Positions 1-8,568 of a stretch of DNA of 48,378 bases are shown piece by piece. The notes below the pieces were generated by a model, which searched no databases, was not told the DNA's origin, and saw only the letters and a program-made list of their open reading frames with translations. Location: positions 1 to 48,378 of the forward strand of contig BPQB01000135.1 in assembly GCA_019973155.2 (NCBI GenBank), in the 5' to 3' direction. The position numbers and the translations under genes were made by a program. Positions within the stretch are counted from its first letter, which is position 1, and each line of letters opens with the position of its first letter. This DNA is from Phanerochaete sordida. Lineage: Eukaryota; Basidiomycota; Agaricomycetes; Polyporales; Phanerochaetaceae.

Positions 1-136
1 CTGTCTCTCTGTAGTATATATAGTGGACCCCCTGCAATGGATATCCCCAGACTCGAGCTGGTCTTTTCCCCTCTAAACCTCTCTCGTCCCTCAGCCAGTG
101 TTGCAGCCTAGGCCAAGTTGGTTTAGTTGTTGCTGA

Positions 137-928
137 CATTTCCCCGCGCTGACTGAGCTCACGCTGCGCTTCGCTCGCAACATCGACAACTTTGCGTGCG
201 CTACCGCATTTGTCGCGCGTCTCAACGGTGCATGCCTCACCGACCTGTGCATCGAAATGCAACCACCGGCACACGCGGGAGAGTTTGCGCAGCTCATGTC
301 TGCGCTCCGCCACCTCGCGCCCCTACAAAAGTGCGAGATATTCTTCGGGCAGGATGGGGCTCGCGACGACGTCGCCCTCAGCGGCGCTGCGCTTGCGCCA
401 CTGCACACACTCGCGAACATGCGGATCTTCCAGCTGCTGCACGCCCCGATCGCGTTCGAGCCTGAGGCCGTCCGCGCCCTCGCGCGCGCGTGGACGCGCC
501 TTGAGAGTCTGCAGCTCCACGCACCCATGCAGCACCCTGGCCACCTTCGTCTCAAAGATCTCACGGCATTCGCGGAGCACTGCCCGTCGCTTCGCTTGCT
601 GATCCTCCAGGTGTCGCCCGTCGCGGGCGACTGGCGCTGCGACCCGGGCGTCCGCACCTCCACGTCAAGCCTCGTGCACCTCAACTTAAACAAGTCGATA
701 ATCGACCCGCTCGCGGCAGCCCGCGTCGCAGAGTACTTGGCGGTGATCTTCCCTGCTGCGTCTGTGCGACACGAGTTTTGGGAAGAGCAATCCGAGGCTG
801 CGGCGGTCATAGACAGGATAGATGAGTTGAAGGACATGCTCGTGCCGCAGGGTATGGCAGACGTCGCAGAATGGGATAGCAGCGAAGACGCGGAGTCAGA
901 AAGTAGCGAAGACGAGGAGTCGGAATGA
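137..928 (+). pseudogene. FB1: 5'-truncated F-box/LRR-like gene fragment
   Basis: This is the C-terminal half of the F-box/LRR-like family found all over this window, in the opposite orientation to the other copies. Reading in the frame that ends at 928, homology to FB3 starts at about 140 (FPALTEL) and runs to the end. Typical family blocks are present: PPAHAGEF, LMSALRHLAPLQKC and LALVPQG-like text. An in-frame TGA at 134 and unrelated sequence further upstream remove the F-box and about 220 residues, so there is no natural start. The first ATG, at 257, lies inside the conserved domain. The end is an acidic SED-rich tail. It is closest by eye to FB3, yet it occupies the mirror position of FB2 in the palindrome centred near 3.8 kb. 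It is probably non-functional, though a short product cannot be excluded. Confidence 0.75.
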
Positions 929-1485
929 TACTGCTGTACGATACGATTGCTGCAATTGATCTAATGCTCGACTAGGAGAGCACGGACACGCGCTAGAGGC
1001 AGGAAGTACTGCTGTCGCCCGCGGAAGCTTGCTCGTGGTGTTGTACACTGTCGGCCGGTGCCATCGCGTCCTGCATCGTTCCATTCGCACGCGTTACCAG
1101 GATTTACGGCGCTGCAAACAAGGGTACGCGTGTCGTGGCGGCTGTCGCTCCCGTGCGCGCCGACTCGGGCTTTGACGCGCCCGGCTTGCCCGACCCTGCG
1201 TCGCTGACAGAGCAGTGCACGCGCGGCAGACATCGCGAGACGGCGGCGACGCCAGTGACCCGGTTCGGGAACTATACAGTGCTAGTTCCTCCCGGCCGCA
1301 TGGCGCTGTATACAGTCTCCTGGTCCACGGAGGCGTGGCTACACCTGAAGCGGTACACAGGGCCACTTTGCTAAAAGGTGGGCCTGTCATGGGCGTGCGC
1401 AACCGGTCAGCGTACAACGAATATCTGCAATCACTCACCAGCAGCTTTGTTGCTCTGAGACACCAGTCTACGTCGAAGCACACAA
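929..1485. other. Intergenic region without a convincing gene
   Basis: No coding model is supported here. Around 1150-1220 the sequence matches, in inverted orientation, the stretch at about 6400-6470 (shared GCGCGCCGACTCGGGC). This shows that the palindrome continues through this spacer with much lower identity than in the flanking arm. Confidence 0.6.
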
Positions 1486-1856
1486 AACGTTCACACTGGA
1501 GAGTTTAGGATGAACGAGATGTATTGCGCTACACATAGAAATTAAAGATACAAAGGGAATCCATCAGACTGACGATCTACCCGCTGACAAGCATCCTGCG
1601 CGACTGAAACCAGTGCGCGCAGAACGCGAGTCAAACGTCCTCGCGACCGCGCGCCCGAGGGCGGCGGCCATGTGCTCGGTATGACGGGCGAACGCGATTG
1701 TCATCGACTGGATTTGAAAGGTGTGGCATGTGTAAACATGCGAGACTCGAGTTAGTTTCTATAAAATAGATCCTAGCTGAGTATGTTCTGAGGAGACCAG
1801 AAGGCCGGGCACGCAAATTTATATCACGGCGTTTAGGGCAGGCGAGCTTCGTGGCG
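1486..1856 (-). repeat. Left arm of near-identical inverted repeat
   Basis: This block pairs in reverse complement with 5760-6142. The inner ~300 bp (about 1560-1856) differ at roughly ten positions by eye, about 97% identity; the outer part is weaker. The two GST genes that the arms flank are clearly more diverged than the arms. On the minus strand the arm carries a TATA-like TATAAA (1818-1823) pointing away from GST1. No terminal motif, target-site duplication or transposase was seen, so a mobile element is not supported. Confidence 0.85.
1564..1671 (-). other. Conserved 35-codon small ORF in left arm
   Basis: This ATG-to-TGA reading frame encodes 35 residues beginning MAAALGRAVARTFDSR. 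It is kept at the same length in the right arm (5947-6054), with four differences near the middle and end. The composition is rich in Ala, Arg and Ser without acidic runs, which resembles a mitochondrial presequence. A TATAAA lies about 150 bp upstream on the same strand. Because the whole arm is conserved, conservation of the ORF alone does not prove translation. Confidence 0.25.
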
Positions 1857-2045
1857 CTCGGCGCTTAGCTCCGCCGCGGCGGGCTCGCTTTGCAGCGCCG
1901 TCGTTGCCTGATCCTAGCCGGTTCACGGGGTCGAGCAAAGCTTGACTTTGCAGGACGGATATGTCAGCAATGGGGAGACAGCGATAATTCATTTGCTACT
2001 ATTACATTCATACCACGGCTAAGATCTTAGCGGGGAATTCTCCAG

Positions 2046-2936
2046 TCAAGCAGGAGCATTCATCGCAGCGCGGACCTCGAGGACCTTCTTGGCAGCCGGA
2101 CGTTCGACGAGCTTCTTATGCCACCTGTAAATCGGATGTCAGCAAGGTTACCCGCCATAGCAGTGCACAGAGTCGTACGCAGTAACGACAGGGTACTCGG
2201 CGGCGACGTCGATGTCGAGAATGGAGTTGATAGCCATGTCGTTCCAGCTGAAACCAGGTGAGCCATCTCTTCCACAAAACAGCCCAGGAAGTCGACGTAC
2301 GGAATGAAAGACAGGTCGGCGATGGTGATCTTGCCGCCGACGAGCGTATCCTGCTTCGCCAGAACGCCCTCGAGGACGCCGAGGACGCGCTTCGTCTCCT
2401 TCTGGTAGCGCTCCTGCGCGCTGGGCAGCGTCTCGCTGTGGTAGAACTTGAACCAGAGCGCCTGGCCGAAGTAGGGGCCCTGGCCGGACGCCTGGAAGAA
2501 GAGCCACTGGAGCACCTGGAACCGCTCGCCCGCGTCGGCGACGGAAACCTTATGCTCGGGGTCGTACTTCTCAACGAGGTAGTACAGGATCGCGTCGGAC
2601 TCCCTGCGGGCGCGATGGTGTCAGCAATGCTACGGAGCCCCGGCGACAGCGAGCGGTGCGCACCAGAGGGTGTAGTCGCCGTTCGCGTGGTCGATGAGCG
2701 TCGGGATGCGGCCGTTCGGGTTGTGCTTTGTGTGCGCGGGGGCCTTCTGCTCGCCCTTGCCGAAGTCGAGGTAGACGGGCTCGTACGCGAGGCCGAGCTC
2801 TTCCAGGACGATGGCGACCTTCCTGTGCGGTCCAGTCAGCCGGCGGCCATCACGAGCGCGAACCCAGGGCCCAGACGCACCAGCCGTTTGGCCCCTTCTT
2901 GTTCGTGTAAAGCGTGAACTGCTTGCCGTGCGACAT
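2046..2936 (-). CDS. GST1: glutathione S-transferase, Ure2p-like class
   Basis: Five exons (2936-2881, 2822-2664, 2603-2301, 2247-2179, 2124-2046) splice in frame to 221 aa. The product is a cytosolic glutathione transferase, expected to conjugate glutathione to electrophiles or reduce peroxides. The N-terminal thioredoxin-like half (about residues 1-90) has the motifs KVAIVLEELGL and NPNGRIPTLIDH, then the glutathione-contacting ESDAI that opens exon 3. The helical C-terminal half has LQWLFFQASGQGPYFGQ and the N-capping-box segment ITIADLSFIP. ATG at 2936 is chosen because the first exon (MSHGKQFTLYTNKKGPNGW) matches GST2 residue for residue in layout. All intron positions and phases are the same in GST2, so the pair arose by duplication. 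A TATA box lies at 2997-3004. Family assignment is firm; the class is inferred from motifs. Confidence 0.9.
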
Positions 2937-2996
2937 CGTGGGTGGGTGTGCGAGTGGTGGGGCTCGATGGAGAGCAGGACCTGCGCAAAGGTGCGC

Positions 2997-3004
2997 TTTA
3001 TACG
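2997..3004 (-). promoter_or_regulatory. TATA box of GST1
   Basis: GTATAAAG on the minus strand lies about 61 bp before the GST1 ATG. The same octamer is found before GST2, followed in both by a conserved CTCCATCGAGCCC, supporting a shared ancestral core promoter. Confidence 0.6.
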
Positions 3005-3523
3005 CTGCGTGTCGTATGCACAATACCCTCCATTCCCTGTACGATCATCTGGGCATGGTAAGCACGTCGGACTGGCACGGCGAGGGGCAGAACATACACT
3101 ATTGTCTCCGGGATCCATCCTGCCACATCGAGGCGCGTGCGCCGCGTTCTGACCGCGGGCGCAAGGGTCCATCGTCGTGCGCGCTGCGCTGGGAGATCGA
3201 TCTGCGAGTGCAAACGTCTTGCGCCATTCTGCGTTAGCGAGACATGCGAACGTACCAGGGATCCGACCTCCTGCCAGACAGCGCTGCTTTGGCGGGCTTA
3301 GGCCGCTCGGTGACCGTGATGTCGCACCCAGCGGCGGGCCATATGTAAGCCGAGGCGCAGAGATTTTGTATAGGGACGCTCGTTAGAGGTTGTGTGCGAG
3401 CATGAACAGCCTGTTTGAAGCATGTTGAGGATGGCTGCGGCCAGTGGGCGACGGTTACAACCAAGACGCGGGTCGTCGAGTTCATTCCCGCGGCCTGCTA
3501 GGCGCGCAAGGACCATCACTCAC

Positions 3524-3608
3524 GGGCGCATGGTGTAGTTGGTTATCACATCCGCTTAGCATTTGATGTGTTTGCGGGGGGTGCTGGGTTCAATTCCCAG
3601 TGCGTCCA
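3524..3608 (+). tRNA. tRNA-Ala(AGC) with 11-nt intron, copy 1
   Basis: A full cloverleaf can be drawn. The 7-bp acceptor stem includes a G3:U70 pair, the classical alanine identity element, with discriminator A. The anticodon stem is TCCGC/GCGGG and the loop is TTAGCA..T, giving anticodon AGC (3558-3560). An 11-nt intron (3562-3572) sits one base 3' of the anticodon, the standard position. The T arm is CTGGG/CCCAG. Internal promoter boxes are visible (A box TGGTGTAGTTGG, B box GGTTCAATTCC). A TTTTT tract at 3611-3615 is the expected RNA polymerase III terminator. Confidence 0.93.
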
Positions 3609-3610
3609 GG

Positions 3611-3615
3611 TTTTT
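3611..3615 (+). terminator. Pol III terminator of tRNA-Ala copy 1
   Basis: T5 tract two bases after the discriminator base. Confidence 0.7.
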
Positions 3616-3644
3616 GTTCCTTTCGTCCATGAACGCTCTGGGTA

Positions 3645-3706
3645 GCATGTACACAGTACACTGTTGACGTGTACACTGTACACATGTTTTTACTCAGTGT
3701 ACACAC
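3645..3706. repeat. GTGTAC/GTACAC repeat cluster between the tRNA genes
   Basis: About 60 bp hold repeated alternating purine-pyrimidine heptamers (TGTACAC and its complement), partly arranged as an imperfect inverted repeat around GTTGACG. It lies in the 334-bp spacer at the centre of the large palindrome. Its function is unknown. Confidence 0.5.
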
Positions 3707-3942
3707 CTCAGGAGTTCGACGTTGATGCTGCTCCTCGTGATAGGTGCGGCATCTAGTGATCAATAAACGTAGTGCATCGAACAGATGTGGGCTGACCTGA
3801 GGATTAACATCTACGGGAATTGCAAGCAGAACTGCTACTACGTGGAGAAAATGTATGCGTGACGAGCTCAGAATTAGAGAAGTCAGAGCCCTCTAGGCTC
3901 TGGAACCTGGAGGAAGAAATTAGCAAAACAGAAGCAAAAGTG

Positions 3943-4027
3943 TGGACGCACTGGGAATTGAACCCAGCACCCCCCGCAAACACATCAAATGCTAAGCGGA
4001 TGTGATAACCAACTACACCATGCGCCC
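3943..4027 (-). tRNA. tRNA-Ala(AGC) with 11-nt intron, copy 2
   Basis: This is an inverted copy of the gene at 3524-3608, identical over the structural parts and the intron by eye, including G3:U70, anticodon AGC and B box GGTTCAATTCC. The two genes converge on a 334-bp spacer. On the minus strand a TTTT run follows at 3936-3939 and could terminate transcription. Confidence 0.93.
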
Positions 4028-4596
4028 TTGAAAGCTGTGCTGGATCGTCGTAACAGATACAAAACATACTTCCTTGGGTCTTCGCGGCAGTGATATTGTT
4101 CGACAAGTTGCTGACCAGCATGCTGCGACATCCGCCGTCCGTGTCGTAAACACAAAGATGTATTTTGTCACTACACGCGCATATCATGCAAGCTGCTTCC
4201 AAGCAACCTGAGCTAGCCTCACGCCTACGTAGCCCCGAACATACTCCTTACAAACCAGAGAGCGCATACAGCCCATGAACCGCACAAGCACGCAAGCGAG
4301 CAGCGTGCCGCCGTGCAGAGTCCGCCGTGAGAGCTTCGCCAGGGCGAACGTATGGCCCAGGGCCCTGCCCTCGGCGCGGGCCCGGGGGGACTCCCACCGC
4401 GCCCAAGCAGGGTGCAGCGCCCGCGCCGCGCATCGATCGACGGCGGCCCCAGCGCGGCGCCTTGCGATCTGCGTGCGCGGGATGTGGCGCCGTTGCGTGC
4501 TTTTGTGTGCGGACCAAAGGACGGACTGTATTGGGGTCCGGGGCGGTAGGCCGGCGCGGGACATAGGAGAGGGCATGGATGATGGAGGATGGAGAG

Positions 4597-4604
4597 GTAT
4601 AAAG
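4597..4604 (+). promoter_or_regulatory. TATA box of GST2
   Basis: GTATAAAG lies 89 bp before the GST2 ATG and matches the element before GST1. Confidence 0.6.
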
Positions 4605-4692
4605 ATGAGGGCAAAGGCGCACCTTAGCTCCATCGAGCCCGCTCGACCTGTGCCCCGCCTCCGCTCCTTGACCTCCCGCGACGCCCAGCAGC

Positions 4693-5582
4693 ATGTCCCA
4701 CGGAAAGCACTTTACGCTCTTCGGCCACAAGAAGGCGCCAAACGCTTGGTGCGTGTGCGTGCCGTGCGGTGTGCGGGCGTTGCTGACCGGCGCGCGGCGC
4801 GCAGGCGTGTACCGATTATCCTCGAGGAGCTCGGGCTCTCGTACGAGCTTGTTTTCCTCGACTTCACGAAGGGCGAGCACAAGGCACCGGAGTACACGAA
4901 GTACAACCCGAACGGCCGCGTCCCGGCTATCGTCGACCACAAGAACGACGACCTGGTGCTCTGGTGCGCACTCGCGCCGCGGCTGCGGACCGTTCGTTAA
5001 CGGCTAGCCCACAGGGAGTCGGATGCGATTATCACGTACCTGGTCGACTTCTACGACCCCGAGCACACGATCTCCGTGACCGGCATCGACAAGTACTTCC
5101 AGCTCCAGTGGCTCTTCTTCCAGGCGTCCGGCCAGGGCCCTCCGTTCGGCAACGCGGCGTGGTACGCCATCTTCAGCCCCGAGAAGCCCCCCGCCGTCCT
5201 CGCACGCTTCAGGGCGGAGGTCAAGCGTGTCCTTGCCGTGCTCGAGAGCGTGCTGGCTAACCAGGAATGGCTTGTCGGCGGGAAGGTCACCGTCGCGGAC
5301 TTGTCCTTCATCCCGTGCGTATGGGCTTGCTGATGAGGAGAAAAAGGCGACTCACCCATAGCCCAGTTGGAACAACTTCGTCATCCCCGATGCCGTCGAG
5401 CCCGACTTTGACTTCGAGAAGGAGTTCCCTGCCACCGCTGCGTGAGTGGTCTCTGGCGTCCCGCTTCATGCTCCTCTCTCATCGATGTCCTTCGCAGCTG
5501 GCACAAGAAGCTGTTCGAGCGTCCGACTGTGCAGAAGGTGTATGCGCTCCGCGCCGAGTTGATTGCCAGCATGAACAAGTAG
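4693..5582 (+). CDS. GST2: glutathione S-transferase, Ure2p-like class
   Basis: Five exons (4693-4748, 4805-4963, 5015-5314, 5367-5441, 5498-5582) give 224 aa. Exons 1 and 2 have exactly the same lengths as in GST1 (56 and 159 nt), and all intron phases agree. The glutathione-binding half shows VPIILEELGLSYELVFLDF and NPNGRVPAIVDH, then ESDAIITYL. The C-terminal half shows LQWLFFQASGQGPPFGN, VTVADLSFIP and the closing helix HKKLFERPTVQKVYALRAEL. The third intron uses the acceptor GCCCAG rather than the nearer CCATAG, because only this restores PWNN as in GST1. The two proteins differ mostly in the C-terminal, substrate-binding half, which suggests diverging substrates. Confidence 0.92.
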
Positions 5583-5759
5583 ACTGTTCTATTCGACATG
5601 TAAAACTAGTAACAGGGGAAATCAAACTGGAAGCATAACTGTCAGTTGGTGTACAGGTCAGAGAGCGCGCCGAGGGACTCACAACGAAAGAGAAGTTCAA
5701 GACTAGCAACGGTGGTTAGTGGTGCGAGGGAAAGCGACCCGCTGCCGCACGAGGCGCCG

Positions 5760-6142
5760 GACGCCACGAAGCTCGCCTGCCCTAAACGCCGCGATATAAA
5801 TTTGCGTGCTCGGCCTTCTGGTCTCCTCAGAACATACTCAGCTAGGATCTATTTTATAGAAACTAACTCGAGTCTCGCATGTTTACACATGCCACACCTT
5901 TCAAATCCAGTCGATGACATTCGCGTTCGCCCGTCATACCGAGCACATGGCCGCCGCCCTCGGGCGTGCGGTCGCGAGGACGTTTGACTCGCGTCCTGCG
6001 CGCACTGGTTTCAGTCGCGCGGGATGCTTGTCAGCGGGTGGAACGTCAGTCTGATGGATTATCTTTGTATTTCTACCTTTGTATATACAGCGCAATACAC
6101 CTCGTTGACCATAAACTCTCCTCAGTGTGACCGTTTCGTGAG
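5760..6142 (+). repeat. Right arm of near-identical inverted repeat
   Basis: This is the reverse complement of 1486-1856, starting about 180 bp after the GST2 stop. TATAAA at 5795-5800 points outward, toward the 3' end of FB2. The outer part (about 6060-6142) still aligns with 1486-1560 but with small gaps. Compared with the coding parts of the duplication, this non-coding block is unexpectedly well conserved. Confidence 0.85.
5947..6054 (+). other. Conserved 35-codon small ORF in right arm
   Basis: Counterpart of the small ORF at 1564-1671. It begins MAAALGRAVARTFDSR and ends at TGA 6052-6054, with the same length and no indel. It lies about 150 bp after the outward TATAAA. Coding status is open. 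Confidence 0.25.
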
Positions 6143-6559
6143 CTTTGCCACAGCAATATTGCCTGGGAGCATGAGAGCGATTGACAACGTCTGGCTTGTA
6201 AGTCCTCGCTGGTTGTGATGGAAGTTTTCGTGCTGATTCGTGACAGACTGGCGTTTTTCGCCTGCACTCTTGTGCACCGCTCTCGAGGCTGGCGCAAGCG
6301 TCCATGCTCCAGGAGACCGCACAGCGCCGCGAAGAGAGGGCACTGCTTCTCTCGGCAGCCTCACGCCGGGCCTTTGGCGTCGCGAGGCTGCTGGTGCCTG
6401 CGCTGATATGTCAGCGCGGGGTCGGCCACGACTGGCACGGAGGTGCCCGAGTCGGCGCGCACACAGGCGTTACGCCTCGCGACGCCTCACGCTGGCGGCG
6501 TGCACACGCTCTTTGGCAGCTGACCACATTGATACCAACAAGACGACTATACAACAGCC
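6143..6559. other. Spacer between right arm and FB2
   Basis: No gene is supported. The part at about 6400-6470 is the inverted counterpart of 1150-1220. Confidence 0.6.
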
Positions 6560-8140
6560 TCACTCCGACTCCCCGTCCTCGCTGCGTCCCTTGTCCTCTA
6601 TTCCTGCCCTGCCCTGTGGTACGAGCCCCTTCTCCCGCTCGTGGATTCTCTGCATGACCGCCGCGGCTCGGTCGGGACGTGCCTTCCAGAACTTGTGTCC
6701 CACAGCAGCAATCGGGAAGACCTTCGCAAGGTATTCCGCGACCTGGTCCTCCGCATGCGGGTCGATGATCGAGTTCTGCAGCTCGAGGCTCGCCAGGTTC
6801 GAGGCCGATTCGCCCATGTCCGGGGCGCAGCGCCAGTCGCGCTCGACGGGCGCCACTCGAAGCGTGAGCGCATGGAGCGCAGGGCAGTTCTCCGCGAAGA
6901 ACGCGAGGCTGTCGAGGCGCAGGTGGTAGTCCGACTGCGCGGGAGCGTAGAGCAACAGGTTCTCGAGGCGCCTCCAGGCGTTCGTCAGATCGCTGACGGC
7001 CTGCGGCGAGAACGTGAGCGGCACCCAGGTCACCTGGAAGTCGCGCATATTCACGAGGTTGTACAGGGGCGCAAGGGCGGCGCCGTCGAGGACTAGGTCG
7101 CCCCATACTCTGATCACGTCGAAGCATATCTCGCACTCTTGAAGGTGCGTCAGGTGGCCGACCGCGGACATGAGCTGATTGAACTCGTCCGCATGTGCCG
7201 TGGGACGGATGACGATAGATAGCTTGGTGAGGTTTACGCCCGCAAGTCGTGGGAGGAATGTTGTCGCGCATGGGTAGTTCTCGATGTTGCGGGCAAAGCC
7301 GAGTGTAAGCTTTGTGAGCGCGGCGAAGCCACCCCAAGCGGGAGAGAGGTGTGCGTCTTCATTATTCTGATAGAGGTCAAGTGTTGCCTCAGCAAGGTGA
7401 GCGGTTCGGGACAGGTGAACGAGGGCGTCGGGCGGGAGAGGGGGATATGTGAAGGAGAGAGACGTGAGGTGGTCCAAGGAGCTGATTGCGTGAGTAATTT
7501 CGTCCATTTCGAAATGCGCAAAGAGCTTATCGCTTTTGACTGTGAGCTTTTGGAGTTGAGGCATACTCGTCTCGATGCAGTGCAACGCGAGGCGCAGCTC
7601 CTCCTCGCTGACGGGCGAGCAGGAGAACTCGACAAGTGTTTTCTGGGTAAACACGGGGAGGTACTGGGCGAGCTCATGATCGCCCCAGTCCAGTCGGGTA
7701 AGACTAGGCAATAGAGGGTAGGGGTAATGGTACTTCAGCATCTCGAGTGCTGCCTCATCCACAAGGTACTCGCTGGGCTTCTGGTCCCCAAACGAAAGAG
7801 ACCTCACGCGGCAGGCGTGGCGTCGAAAGCTGTCCCACTCCGAGTGTTCAGGTGCTTTGGCGAAGACCTGCGGGGACAGAGGGAGAGTTCAGTACGAGAA
7901 AGAACGTGAAATGAACACTGGACTTTCCGGCGGCCCGCCTCTAACCACGGGGGCTTGAAAGACGTCCTGCGGCAGGCAGCGCAGCAGGGGCCATAGGCCG
8001 TCGAGACATCGCCAAAGCGCGTCGTTCGCGGGTTCAACGAACGCGCGGCAGACTAGGGCAAGATTGTACAGTGTTTGCCTGCTCTTGATGCGCGAGAAGA
8101 TGTTCTGCAAGATCTCGTCGATACTCAGGACCCTGTGCAT
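6560..8140 (-). CDS. FB2: F-box/LRR-like protein
   Basis: Two exons (8140-7949 and 7867-6560) join in phase 0 to 499 aa. The first exon is an N-terminal F-box (about residues 1-50): MHRVLSIDEILQNIFSRI, then LVCRAFVEPANDALW. This would bind Skp1 and place the protein in an SCF ubiquitin ligase. The second exon is a long leucine-rich, irregularly repeated domain (blocks such as LTRLDWGDHELAQYLP and LMSAVGHLTHLQECEICF) expected to bind a target, ending in an acidic tail (GRSEDGESE). The donor is GTGGTT and the acceptor CCCGCAG. ATG 8140 is chosen because MHxxLxIDEIL is the shared start of the family. The target is unknown. Confidence 0.85.
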
Positions 8141-8203
8141 CGTGAATGGGATCGAAGTTCGATAGAGGAGCGAAATTACGCGCTGCAGCGGCCCTACGCG
8201 TGC

Positions 8204-8217
8204 ATTCCCGCGGTTGG
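8204..8217 (-). promoter_or_regulatory. Shared upstream element of FB2 (variant TTCCCGCGG)
   Basis: The block lies 64 bp before the ATG. It is a one-base variant of the TTCCCACG core found before five sister genes (GCGGGAA instead of GTGGGAA on the gene strand). FB3 has the same variant at the same distance. Confidence 0.5.
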
Positions 8218-8222
8218 CGGCT

Positions 8223-8275
8223 AGTAAGCTTGAAGTAAGCTTTGGGTAAGCTTTGGGTAAGCTTCGAATAAGCTT
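8223..8275 (-). repeat. Tandem AAGCTTACCC repeats upstream of FB2
   Basis: Five imperfect copies of a 10-12 bp unit (gene strand AAGCTTACCC and variants) follow directly upstream of the shared promoter element. FB3 has about four copies in the same place, so this looks like a promoter array kept in both paralogs. Confidence 0.6.
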
Positions 8276-8568
8276 GCTTTCCTAGCCACTTCGTATTGAT
8301 ATGTTAACGGTCTTACAATTCGGTATGCTATGCGTACGCTGCCCCATCTGCGTCGCAGGTTCGGAGTGTGTACCGTGCAATTCTGAACGACGCAGGATGC
8401 GGGCAGCACCGGTGGAAAGGACACGACGCAGTGAGCATGCTCCCACGAACAACAGCAGCCTTATGTCGGCGACGTGCTTGCGATTTTCCGGCGTGCGCTG
8501 GATCCGTTGTACATGTACAGCAATGATACGGTATGTCAGCTTCATTCCGACTCCTCCTCTTCGCTACT

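Noticed and set aside
2258..2917. 219-codon plus-strand ORF over GST1
   Set aside because: It is the antisense of a five-exon gene with strong homology and correct splice sites. Its composition (Val, Leu, Glu, Arg) is typical of the complement of GC-rich exons.
1486..6142. Inverted arms as terminal inverted repeats of a DNA transposon
   Set aside because: The interior holds ordinary host genes and tRNAs, no transposase or target-site duplication is visible, and homology continues beyond the arms.
8221..8280. Interstitial telomere-like repeat
   Set aside because: The unit GGGTAAGCTT is not TTAGGG, and the array is tied to a promoter position shared by two paralogs.
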